DNA from: Basidiobolus ranarum
Lineage: Eukaryota; Basidiobolomycota; Basidiobolomycetes; Basidiobolales
DNA: 30,920 nt
Direction of reading: 5' to 3'
NCBI GenBank assembly: GCA_040143965.1
Contig: JASJQH010000095.1
Span: forward strand, 1 to 30,920
Positions within the stretch are counted from its first letter, which is position 1. The number at the start of each line of letters is the position of its first letter. Shown here piece after piece: positions 22,274 to 30,920 of this stretch. Below the pieces are notes generated by a model that was given only the letters and a program-made list of their open reading frames with translations, did not search any database and was not told where the DNA came from. Position numbers and translations under genes: made by a program.

Positions 22274-24244
22274 TTAGCAATCATTGGGAATTAAGAAACT
22301 TTCTTGGCGGACACCTCCACCCCAGGGTGTACCACCTACTAATTTGGCATCTAGACCCAAACCGCGTTTAGCAAATGCTTTCCATATCTCACAATAGTTG
22401 TCACCACCAGTTAGTAGATCATCAGCGTGAATGATAGCATCTCTAGCGTCAACGAATTTCGGTCTGCACGGTTGCAATTTCATGCCATCAAGTACTAACT
22501 GTAATGCCAAAGTATTCCCATGTCTTAGAGATGCTGAATACCAATCCAATGTGAAGCCATGCTTATCTACCAGATTCCAGTACATCTCATATAGCATCTC
22601 AGCCCATACACCTCCCTTGGCATGAACTCCCCAATAATTCGCTTTATCCATGATGGAGTATGTCTCAGGGTTGGTAACATTATTGGTAGAGTATTTGAAA
22701 TATCTAATGTTCTTCCCTCCATTAGCGTATTCTCCCATACCGAGATCTAGTCTGCGATCATCGTCGGTTCTCATACGAAGAATTGTGGCAAAGAAATCTC
22801 CCCAACCTTCACCCATCCCACCGGCCTCTCCCCATCCGAGGCATCCGCTATTGGCAGGACCTCCGGTCAATCTGGTTGAAATGCCATGAGTATACTCATG
22901 GATCATAATACCACTTTCTAAATCACCATCACGGTGAGGCTGTACCACATTCCAAACATACATTCTCATCTTGCCTTTCATACCATCTGGAGGAGTGGCG
23001 AAATTAGCGTTATTATAGCCGCTTCCATCTTGAGCATTAGCGATAACCGCATCACCAGACTCTCCACCACGTCCAAAGTTATTATCTTGAAAATTGCCAG
23101 CCGTTTCAGTGAACCCATACTGATAGCTAAGGTCATGCATCACATTATTCCAATAGAAAAGATTGGTGATCGAGGAATCAAGGTAAGATTTGGGGTTACG
23201 ATGTAAGTCCATCGTGAAATCAAATAATAGATGTTCACCACCATGAGGACGGTAGTTTGTTTCCCATTCATAACCTCCTTCGATATTCTCGTGAGCGGCA
23301 ACATTATTACCGATAGTAGTAGAGAAATTTCTGCGACCGAGTGAATGCCATCCAAGCGGACTGGCTCTTTTATCCTCGGGATTGGATACTAATCGTCGAC
23401 TTCCTTCATCAGGATCATTAATTCCAAGTGGATAAACATTATAGTGTGCATCTGAGACCCAGTCGATGAGTGATATGACTTGAGCATCATCAGCAGATAC
23501 ATGAGCATGATACCAGTTATCGTTCATCTCTACTTGGAAATCCCATACCAGCTGTAGCTCACCATCAGATGATTGAATGTAGGCCAATGATGTAGGTACT
23601 TCATTATCCACAGTAAATGGAACTCCTTGAATCACATACGAATCGTCTTTAGGATCATCGGATATCTTTTCCACTTCTAACACAGAAGAATCATCCATAG
23701 GGATTTTCAAGTGCTCCGCTAGCGAGATCAAAGCCTCACGTGGAAGAATTTTAGGGTGTGGGGAGGATTTGAAAGGGTTGAGTCTACTAAAGACGACTTG
23801 ACCAAAGGGACTGGCGAAGTTGTCTTGTAGTTTGTTCATAACATCAGTGAATTTAGAAGAAACAGGTTTGGCGCCTTTATAGAAAGAATCACCATAAGAT
23901 ACGATGCGACCATTTTTATCAATGTTGATGTTGATATCACCATTGACCACTTCAAGGTTATTGACTACTTGTCGAAGATAAATATGGGTCACTCCATTGT
24001 GCTCGGATTGATAAGAGTTCTTGACGATGTAATCGTTCTGGTCAAGGTTAAGAGTTTCTTGGATAAACTTCTGGACTACCGCCTTCGGATCTTCCGAGGA
24101 GATGGGGCTAAAGGCCGATTGAATTGAAGAGACAAGAAAATTGCTTTGAGAAATTTCAGGGCCGAAAGTGGTCGCGTGTATACGTTCAGCAACTATGGTT
24201 GAGGATATAGAGAACAGAAGAGATAAAACAAAACAAGCACGCAT
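22274..24244 (-). CDS. Fungalysin-type secreted metalloprotease (peptidase family M36)
   Basis: A secreted zinc endopeptidase made as a proenzyme, of the fungal M36 family. I choose the ATG at 24244 because it starts a clean signal peptide (MRACFVLSLLFSISSTIVA); an in-frame ATG eight codons upstream puts acidic residues before it. The product is 656 residues, close to the family norm. The propeptide has the FTP fold (about residues 52-130, with VVNNLEVVNGDININI). The mature enzyme has NLFYWNNVMHDLSYQYGF, FATPPDGMKGKMRMYVW, the zinc site HEYTHGIS (residue 449 for the first histidine), then GGMGEGWGDFF carrying the third ligand glutamate, and NYCEIWKAFAKRGLG near the end. There are no introns, unlike MMS19 next door. 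It probably digests external protein for nutrition. All catalytic residues appear present. Confidence 0.95.
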   Translation of the reverse strand: MRACFVLSLLFSISSTIVAERIHATTFGPEISQSNFLVSSIQSAFSPISSEDPKAVVQKFIQETLNLDQNDYIVKNSYQSEHNGVTHIYLRQVVNNLEVVNGDININIDKNGRIVSYGDSFYKGAKPVSSKFTDVMNKLQDNFASPFGQVVFSRLNPFKSSPHPKILPREALISLAEHLKIPMDDSSVLEVEKISDDPKDDSYVIQGVPFTVDNEVPTSLAYIQSSDGELQLVWDFQVEMNDNWYHAHVSADDAQVISLIDWVSDAHYNVYPLGINDPDEGSRRLVSNPEDKRASPLGWHSLGRRNFSTTIGNNVAAHENIEGGYEWETNYRPHGGEHLLFDFTMDLHRNPKSYLDSSITNLFYWNNVMHDLSYQYGFTETAGNFQDNNFGRGGESGDAVIANAQDGSGYNNANFATPPDGMKGKMRMYVWNVVQPHRDGDLESGIMIHEYTHGISTRLTGGPANSGCLGWGEAGGMGEGWGDFFATILRMRTDDDRRLDLGMGEYANGGKNIRYFKYSTNNVTNPETYSIMDKANYWGVHAKGGVWAEMLYEMYWNLVDKHGFTLDWYSASLRHGNTLALQLVLDGMKLQPCRPKFVDARDAIIHADDLLTGGDNYCEIWKAFAKRGLGLDAKLVGGTPWGGGVRQESFLIPNDC

Positions 24245-24395
24245 GGTCAAATCAAGGGAATCGTACACAAAGGATATTCAAAAAGAGTCACGTCTAATAG
24301 TAAGTAAGGTGAAAGAAAGATCTAAAGGTAAAAATCAGTTGAAGATAAGAATGAAGAAGGTAAACTGGTCCTAATCAGGAGTGTTCCAATCGAGT

Positions 24396-24424
24396 TTTTA
24401 AATAGTGGATCTTCACGCTATAGA
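24396..24424 (-). promoter_or_regulatory. Possible TATA-like element upstream of fungalysin
   Basis: On the minus strand the sequence CACTATTTAAAAACTC lies about 160 bases before the fungalysin ATG, within TATA-box range for a fungal promoter with a modest 5' leader. It rests only on composition and position. Confidence 0.25.
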
Positions 24425-24870
24425 TTCACGGAATTATAATAGGGATGTGGTATGCAAGTCGGTGATTGGACTTTCAAAAGTAGAACAAGCGAAAACTACA
24501 GAAACCAAAATGGTGATAATCTTGCCCTTTCGGAGCCTGTAGAGAAAATTTACCAGCTGAAAATTGTGCATTCAGTTAATTCATTGACTGTGGAAGCAGT
24601 AACCTGTGTTTAGCTGATGAACTAGCCGAGTAGCTATTGGCTCACCACTTCGCCTCAAACAAGCACATGATCTCATCCCGAATTCGGTGATGATAGATGA
24701 TTCAAGAAACTGTTGGTGGGCAAGGTTCATGCAGAATTGTTCGCTTGCATTCAATTCTATCACGCGTTCTTTCACTTTGAGAAGCACATGTGACAACAGC
24801 CTGACCACACGATTGACTTTTATGACGAGAAATAATTCCGTAGCTCTCCCTGATTGCTGAGCTTTATCGA

Positions 24871-24943
24871 GAAACACATTGTACAGCCTAGATTAGCTTC
24901 AAGAAACACATTGTACTGGCCTAGATTAACATCAAGAAACACT
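24871..24943. repeat. Short tandem direct repeat, about 32-33 bp unit
   Basis: Two adjacent units begin GAAACACATTGTAC and continue CCTAGATTA, differing by a few bases (24871-24902 and 24903-24935). A third partial copy, GAAACACT, starts at 24936. It lies in non-coding sequence. No terminal inverted repeat or coding frame accompanies it. Confidence 0.8.
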
Positions 24944-26260
24944 GAGGCTCGGTGCATATTATTTCCATTTATCAACCATCTAGTTGCCCCGTTTGCATAC
25001 GAAAAACCCTTCATAATCTCCTTTGGAACACCAAACCTGTGCATTCAAATATTGTGACTGCAATTGGACTACTAATGATCGGATCCGCTATCATCTCATA
25101 GATAGGCTGAATCGAGAGTACAAATAGTGTTCGTATTCATTCGGAATCATTTGACTGCTGGCTCAGTAAATGATGAACGCAGAAAAGTGAACTCGACTGT
25201 CCATAGGTGGAGATGGCTGTATCAACACGCTGGTGGTGGGTGCGAGTATAGGTGATTCATGGTGGAAAATATTAATTAATCTGGGAAAGAATTGATAAGC
25301 AGTAACGGGGGCCATATCACCGGGTCAACACAAGTAAATAAAGCAAGATATATTAATCTGTCCACCCTTTGCTCGCTAAACCAACATCCAATTAGGGATC
25401 CAAGGATTTGTGAATGAGACAGTAGCTTTCCTTAAACTTCCGAGATATGATTGTTATTCCTCTCGGGAGTATGTATAGCCCCTTCGATAATAATCCGTTT
25501 AGGGGGAATGCACAAGTTTCGAATTCACAAATGGATTCCAATATCAATGGAATACAAAATCTCAGGACGAAGCCCTTGATCCATGATCGAAGAGAGATTT
25601 AACATAAGCACATATAGCAAATAGAAAGGTGGAGAAAGCAACTGGAAAATCCAATCACAGTTGCTGCTGAGATTCAATGTGACAGTGAAGGAAAATTTAA
25701 CAGATCGAGTCGATATATGCACTTGAGTGAATTGGATAACCATGTGGCAGATTTCAAAACATCAGAACCCGTCATACTGACGACAACGGGCTTGGCTCTT
25801 CATTGCTTGTATCTTGGCTGTGCTCATTCATTTATGTAGATGCTTTGTCTCCACACGAAGTTGGCGAAATGTGTGCTGGAGGATAGATGCAAATAAGCCA
25901 GGACTGGCCCACATCATAACCACGCTCTCATCCCGATTGTATATGTGTTAGTACATGGATTGGGTCATCTTAAAGAACTACCAATATCTTCATAGAATCT
26001 CTTGGCTTCCTTGTATTAATAATTGTTGTATTCGTCTTTAAGCAAAATTCCTCGCCTAATAGTGATTAATAATTGAACTATCAAACTGCGGATTCTCCAT
26101 TCAATTACAGTTGTCTAAATCAACTTTCCTTTTATGATAGAATTAGACATAAAAAGGCGCAGTCGAACTTCAACCACCACTTAAATTCGAGCGACTGCTA
26201 TTATAAATAAATAACAATTCTGCCCATCCCCGACTACACTTTTCAACGCCCGGATGAATA

Positions 26261-26965
26261 ATGCTAACTAAGGTTCAAAGAGTTTCACCTTATTTTATCA
26301 AGCCCAAGATGGTTAACAATGATACTGAGAGAGAAGACAAACCAACTCAACATATGAATGGTAAAACAGACCAGTTGAAACAAACTTCTCAAGAAATAAA
26401 GAATGAGGTGGATAGTGACATTGAAAGTAAGTGGTGATTTTTTATGTCTTCACTGCTACCATTTTTAGACCGGAATACTCAGTATCTCTAATAGCCGTCG
26501 TACCGTTTCCAAGGACGGAAGCAGAGCGAAGTAGCTTTCCAAATTATAAAACAAACCGTTCGGTAACCGAGCACCAGTTTCGGGTTTACGACTTGTGTGC
26601 TCAAATACCAGCCGGCTCTTTCTCCACATATAAAGAAATCTCAAATGCTTTGAACTCATCACCTCGTGCCGTTGGACAAGCATTAAGAAATAATCCTTTC
26701 GCTCCTTTACCAATTCCATGTCATCGCGTACTAACAAGCAATTATTTCATTGGTGGTTATGATGGGTAAGATTTCATCCCCTTCAAACACTACTTTGGCT
26801 TTCTCAAACTTATATTTGATTGTGTTGTATAGTGATTGGGGCTCTGGTAACAAAATCAATTCTAAGCGTGCGAAGTTGGAAAAGGAAGGTCTAAAGTTTG
26901 ATGAAAATCAAGTACTACTTCCACAATTTCAAGATTCAAAATTGTTCACTGACTTCCAACTGTGA
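26261..26965 (+). CDS. O6-alkylguanine-DNA alkyltransferase (MGMT/Ogt type)
   Basis: A suicide DNA-repair enzyme that moves the alkyl group of O6-alkylguanine to its own cysteine. Exons 26261-26426, 26495-26765 and 26833-26965 join in phase and give 189 residues. The core begins at QFRVYDLCAQIPAGSFSTYK. The arginine-finger helix reads SPRAVGQALRNNP and the active site is PIPCHRVL with the acceptor cysteine intact, so it is an enzyme and not an alkyltransferase-like Atl protein, which has tryptophan there. GGYDGDWGSGN follows across the last splice, then a short helix KRAKLEKEG. The N-terminal 75 residues are outside the core, polar, and open with VSPYFIKPK. The gene converges on Mad2 with about 200 bases between. 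Confidence 0.9.
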
Positions 26966-27161
26966 AGTAATCTAAACTTTGATATAATACCTCTCGCTAG
27001 ATTTGGTTGATGTGTATGATGAAAATGAAATTTTCAAATAAAATGAAAAATCACCCGTGTAGTAAATATTGTACAGAAGATGGTTAGAATGAACATAATG
27101 TGTTTATATAAATTATCAAATGAATTATATTATTACACGCTGATTGACGAGAGAATAACCA

Positions 27162-27984
27162 TTAAACTTCGTCATCTAAGCGATACGCCACCAAGGCGTC
27201 GATTTTGTGAATATTTGTGGAGAAGGAACGAAGTTTGACCTGTTCACTGTTCTTCTTAATGTAATGTGGGTCTGAGTCTATCCAAGTGGTTGGAACTTCC
27301 ACATCTTTATCGGCGTATACCAAAATGTTGAAAGAGCACTTCTCCTCCAAGATAGGTAAGAAAGTGACACTGGCAGTAATTTGACGGATAATAGCTTGAA
27401 TTTCAGCATGAATTTCTTTCTCGGTCTTTTGTGGTACATCACTAAAATACCAAATTAATCACTACTCATATTGCATAAAAATCAACACAAGCTCGTTTAC
27501 CTTTTACTTTCAGCTTGACCTCCATTTTCGGTATCAAGAATTTGGATATCGAATTGCCAACGTTCGAGTACCTCCATGGTCTCTTTGGAATTTATAACCA
27601 AAACTAATTTACTGATTTTCCCGTCAAGCATCCACTCTAGTTAAAAATGTATTAGAAAACTGCATCAAAGTGGAGAATTGTAGAATAATAATCAATTACC
27701 GTCCAGCTGAGTCATGACTTGTTTCAAGTATGTTTGTAGAGCGTCATCAGTGGTAACCAGCATGTTAAGGCCATACTTTTTGACCATCTTGAAGTCTTCA
27801 GGAGGGTAAAGACCTCGTTGAAACAAGATACTGTTTATCGAGTAATCTTTTTTGATCAAATTAGTTAGTTCCTAGACTAGTTTACGATAAGAACAGAGCA
27901 TGAAGACCTACCAAAAAACTCGACCACTATCTGAGTGGACCCACGAAGAGTGATATTACCACGGGTAAGTTGAGAGGTGGCCAT
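27162..27984 (-). CDS. mad2: Mad2 spindle-assembly checkpoint protein (HORMA domain)
   Basis: The HORMA-fold checkpoint protein that, in its closed form, traps Cdc20 (Slp1) and blocks the anaphase-promoting complex until chromosomes attach. Minus-strand exons 27984-27912, 27846-27700, 27636-27501 and 27441-27162 join in phase and give 211 residues, the normal size. Hallmarks are MATSQLTRGNITLRGSTQIV, YSINSILFQRGLYPPEDF, KYGLNMLVTTDDAL, WMLDGKISKLVLVI, ERWQFDIQILDTEN and the C-terminal safety-belt region VPTTWIDSDPHYI, VKLRSFSTNIHKIDALVAYR. Intron 1 has a textbook branch site (AACTAACTAAT), which favours the acceptor giving FFDYSINS. The HORMA domain fills nearly the whole protein, and the gene looks intact. 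Confidence 0.96.
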
Positions 27985-30009
27985 TTGGTGCTGTAGTGGT
28001 TGCTGTGTAGGGTGGAGTAGAGTCGGTTAAAGCCCCTAGATTATATATTGAGCAAGGTAGGATTTCTTTGTTTTCATTTCACTCTTATTTCGGTTTATTA
28101 TGAAAATAACACACTTTGCAATCGTATTTTAGGGTTCTGACAACTCTCAACTAGGGACGTTGTTTGGGTCCCCAAGTGTAAACTGAAAGTCACCAGATTC
28201 ACCTAACCCTAACCTTGATTTCGATGGTGTTCTTGGATAGTAGAATTCGTGGTGGATTCGTGATGAATTTATGGTAATATCACAATTCTTTTGGGAATTT
28301 TATTGATTGAAAGACTAATCTTGCGCATCATGGACGACGTGAATTGTTTAGAATGAACCTGTAGATTACTCTCTCACTCTGTCTCCACAATTCATGAAAC
28401 TGTGTTTACGTTCTGTGATAAATCAGTACTTAATCACACCTATCATGAAACTATTTACATGGTATTGTGGTCTGTATAAATCATCCCTAAAGTGCACCCC
28501 ATTCTTGGAGAGTTTTAGACTTGACGAGTAAATTCACAGTAGTATCTAAAACAGCACCTCAACGGGCAGTTAGCTTAGAGTGCAGTGGACTATTTGGATA
28601 ATAAACACGCTATGGATGTTGGATAGCTATTGCGTCAAAGTGAACTCATGTCTCAAGTGGTTAGTCACTTATGTTTGTTGGTGAATAACGAGACTCCACC
28701 ACAGACTTCATACATCGGCATCATGGTCAGTACAATGTTAGAAACACCGTCCAGGAACAATTTCCATTGATATCAAAAGGTCTAGGATAGATGATACCCG
28801 GGTAAAGCACTATTTAAAGGGTTGGTTGGGGTTCGACGCTACAGTCAGCCTCCGATGATCTTCATATATACTTCAATATAGATTATCTCTTGGCTAGAGT
28901 GATTCATACGCATGAGCATGAGGATAGGTGAGATCTATGACCATGAATCTTCACCAAATTTGATAGCCAAGTTGGTTAGCAGGATATGGATCTAGAGCTA
29001 TGCAGGTGTGGATGCGGGCGCAATAAATGTCGCAATTAATAAGAACACTTGCCACCCTTTAAAGCACCTGCAAAGGACTTTTGATTCGGACCTCTAGGAC
29101 GGCGGTCTGTGTTCTCACATCGAAGAGTTATAATGTAGTGTTCTGTGATATTTAAGGAGGATAAGGGATATGATTGATGGCACATGCACCCTAACATCCG
29201 ATATACGTTACAGTGACAAATCAGTTTGCACATCTATTGTTTGGTTTTTTCCCTTGTCAATGCATCTGTTCCCTTCGATTTTCAATTTAAAAAAGAGTGT
29301 CTGTGATGTCCATGAGTATGCGGTTTTGGTGACAAATACGAAATGAACCGAGACTCTAAAATTGATCGGTATGAGATAATGTCAACCATGTGTCTCTATT
29401 CCCTAGCAGCAGTCCAATAGAGTGACATAGGCACAGTAGTTTCCTCCACCGTTGCCCTATATCGGCTCTCATCTTGTGTTGGTTTGGGGCAATGTATCAC
29501 TAGCCAGAAAGCGTAAATCTAGCTCGCCATGGATTGTCCGTCCCCTTTAGGAGATTAAGTGGTGGACATACTTAATTTATTCCCCTCAAACAGCTCGTGA
29601 GGGATGATAGCCAGATATGGTTATAAAGACTAGGAGTAATTATGTGCTGATGTACTAAATTGAACTGCAATATTCTGCAAGGTTTCTTAATATAGTGAAG
29701 AATGGTGAACAGTGCGTTCAAATATGAACTCTGATAGTGATGGTTCTTAACTGGCCATCATGTATAAGGGTCACTCCTATAATAGCATCTATAGTATAAG
29801 TGTATGTTAGGCACTAACCTTCTCTCAGAGGGAGGTTATTGGCTAGGTTTAATGGAACAAGATATCCCAAAGTTGGTTGCGATCCTCCACATACTGAAGT
29901 ATTTTGTATATAACCCACCAAGGCGGCCACACAACATAACAATCCTTACCTCAACTACAATATCTTTACATCCAACTCCAAGAACTGGCGCTGTTACCAA
30001 CGGATCAAT
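27985..30009. other. Gene-poor 2 kb intergenic region
   Basis: This lies between divergent Mad2 and the zinc-finger gene. I see no tRNA (no paired A and B boxes), no rRNA and no family motif in any frame. Frames such as 29233-29036 minus and 29804-30055 plus are short and unsupported, although the latter overlaps the start of the zinc-finger gene and could in principle hold an upstream exon. A telomere-like motif is at 28201-28214. Confidence 0.5.
28201..28214. promoter_or_regulatory. Telobox-like motif (CCTAACCCTAACC)
   Basis: Two TTAGGG-type repeats stand in tandem about 220 bases upstream of the Mad2 ATG. In fungi such teloboxes are bound by Tbf1/Teb1-type Myb factors in promoters. Use here is inferred; a chance or internal telomere remnant is equally possible. 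Confidence 0.4.
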
Positions 30010-30615
30010 ATGCCTACTCACAAAAGTAAATCCATGCAATTTGTTTTCAGCATGAAGCCCAAATCCTCTAGGCCCTACGAATGCGCCATTTGCTCCAGCA
30101 CCTTTAGAAGAAATGAGCACCTAGCTAGACATATACGTACACATACAGGAGAAAAGCCTTTCGTCTGCGAAGTGTTTGGATGTGGAAGAAAGTTCTCTCG
30201 ATCAGATGAACTGATCAGACATTCCAAAGTTCACTCCAAGAATGATTCACATCGGTCAAAGCAAACATATCGCCAGTATTGCTCGGTGTATCGATCGGTC
30301 AATTGGAATTTAGATGGAGAGGTGAACATAAGTAAATATACCCCTGCTCAGGAACCCTTTGAATACATGTTTCACTCCCACTTGGTCGCTCATTCAAATG
30401 AAGAATTAGAAGTGAAGAAAACATCTTCAATCTGGAATCTGCTCAACTCAGAGGATCACCATTATACGCCACTCAGCTCTGCATCCAGCTCTTCAACATC
30501 ATCATGCAATTCTGACTCTGAAGAAACAGCATCAGAGGAGGCCTTTGACTCTAGAAACAAAGCCGCAACATTATCTACTTTGGGTGGTTTCAGCTTGGCC
30601 AGTATACTTAATTAA
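30010..30615 (+). CDS. Two-finger C2H2 transcription factor, Mig1/CreA-like
   Basis: A short (201-residue) nuclear DNA-binding protein. Two tandem C2H2 fingers occupy about residues 22-76: [19 protein letters not shown], then THTGEKPF as the linker, then [19 protein letters not shown]. The base-contact positions (R, H, R in finger 1; R, E, R in finger 2) equal those of yeast Mig1 and Aspergillus CreA, which bind a GC-box of the SYGGGG type, so a role in glucose repression is the likely inference. The rest is not conserved with Mig1: it is serine-rich and acidic ([20 protein letters not shown]) and ends [11 protein letters not shown], a possible leucine-containing effector tail. In-frame ATGs at 30034 and 30052 are alternatives, and an upstream exon is possible. 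Confidence 0.8.
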   Translation: MPTHKSKSMQFVFSMKPKSSRPYECAICSSTFRRNEHLARHIRTHTGEKPFVCEVFGCGRKFSRSDELIRHSKVHSKNDSHRSKQTYRQYCSVYRSVNWNLDGEVNISKYTPAQEPFEYMFHSHLVAHSNEELEVKKTSSIWNLLNSEDHHYTPLSSASSSSTSSCNSDSEETASEEAFDSRNKAATLSTLGGFSLASILN

Positions 30616-30920
30616 TATTGAATGCACTAGATTTTTGTAAGCTTATGTAAATCATTGTACATACGAGTTTCGCTGACATATCATCCAGCAATAAAACGCT
30701 TGCTTTTAAACCCCATTTACTATCATCGATGTGGTTGAATACATGACTCTGTGCAGTGAGATGTAGTGCTTTAGTGGCAATAGCAGTAGCAGCAACAGCA
30801 GCAGTACCATGTTCCGATTCTGTTCCGACAATTACCAATTGCATCAATCCAATGTATCGAACTCTGACTGACTAGAATTTTCACTAAATTATTCCATTTG
30901 CGTTCACGTGATTCCGGATA
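30616..30920. other. 3' flank of zinc-finger gene
   Basis: AT-rich sequence to the window edge. The only structure seen is an imperfect AGC/AGT trinucleotide repeat at 30782-30804. Confidence 0.5.
30782..30804. repeat. Imperfect AGC trinucleotide repeat
   Basis: Units AGC, AGT, AGC, AGC, AAC, AGC, AGC in tandem, outside any called gene. Confidence 0.7.

Larger units (their letters stand above)
24245..26260. other. Gene-poor 2 kb intergenic region
   Basis: Between divergent fungalysin and the alkyltransferase lie about 2 kb without a recognised gene. Frames of 60-100 codons occur (for example 24877-24581 minus and 25743-25525 minus), but none shows a family motif, so they are probably chance. 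A short tandem repeat is present at 24871-24943. The fungalysin promoter should lie at the left end and the alkyltransferase promoter at the right. Confidence 0.5.

Noticed and set aside
24581-24877. Minus-strand frame of 98 codons as a gene
   Set aside because: No recognisable motif, no introns or family match, and it overlaps the tandem repeat; probably chance.
28828-28842. GGGGTTCGACGC resembling a tRNA B box
   Set aside because: No A box or cloverleaf partner lies upstream.
29804-30055. Frame of 83 codons as first exon or separate gene
   Set aside because: The apparent intron between it and the zinc fingers would be only about 25 bases, too short to splice.
1-30920. Retroelement, DNA transposon, CRISPR or secondary-metabolite cluster
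   Set aside because: No reverse transcriptase, integrase, transposase, long terminal repeat, spaced repeat array or synthase motif was seen on either strand.

Overview
The window looks like a nuclear chromosome segment of a fungus, most likely an ascomycete. The genes carry short spliceosomal introns (about 35 to 95 bases) with GT..AG ends and branch points of the CTAAC type. The protein set is fungal: Csc1/OSCA channel, Pas1/Pcl-type cyclin, Mit1-type CHD remodeller, Bor1 transporter, fungalysin, Mig1/CreA-type zinc fingers. A Taphrinomycotina-like or other early ascomycete lineage is my guess only. No bacterial, viral or retroelement gene was recognised.

Layout. 476-1572 (+) is a Pho80/Pas1-type cyclin with two small 5' introns. 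2377-6176 (-) is a five-exon Csc1/OSCA-type membrane channel. 7104-13903 (+) is, in my reading, one very large four-exon gene (about 2191 residues): a Mit1/CHD3-like remodeller with an extra HP1-like chromodomain at the front, a second weaker chromo-like fold, a PHD-type zinc finger, the tandem CHD chromodomains, a Snf2 motor and a C-terminal CCHC zinc knuckle. 14144-15868 (-) is an intronless Bor1-type anion/borate transporter. 16149-16658 (-) is a four-exon TMEM14-family small membrane protein. 17225-21430 (+) is MMS19 with about 17 introns. 22274-24244 (-) is an intronless secreted fungalysin (M36). 26261-26965 (+) is an O6-alkylguanine-DNA alkyltransferase, convergent with Mad2 (27162-27984, -). 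30010-30615 (+) is a two-finger Mig1/CreA-like transcription factor. Two gene-poor stretches of about 2 kb (24.3-26.2 kb and 28.0-30.0 kb) hold no recognisable gene.

The genes are separate eukaryotic units, not an operon. Several concern the genome: Mit1-like remodelling of silent chromatin, MMS19 (iron-sulphur delivery to DNA-repair and replication enzymes), MGMT (direct DNA repair) and Mad2 (spindle checkpoint). I treat this as probable coincidence. The best candidate for something unusual is the chromodomain-rich remodeller and the possible intron-retention switch inside it.
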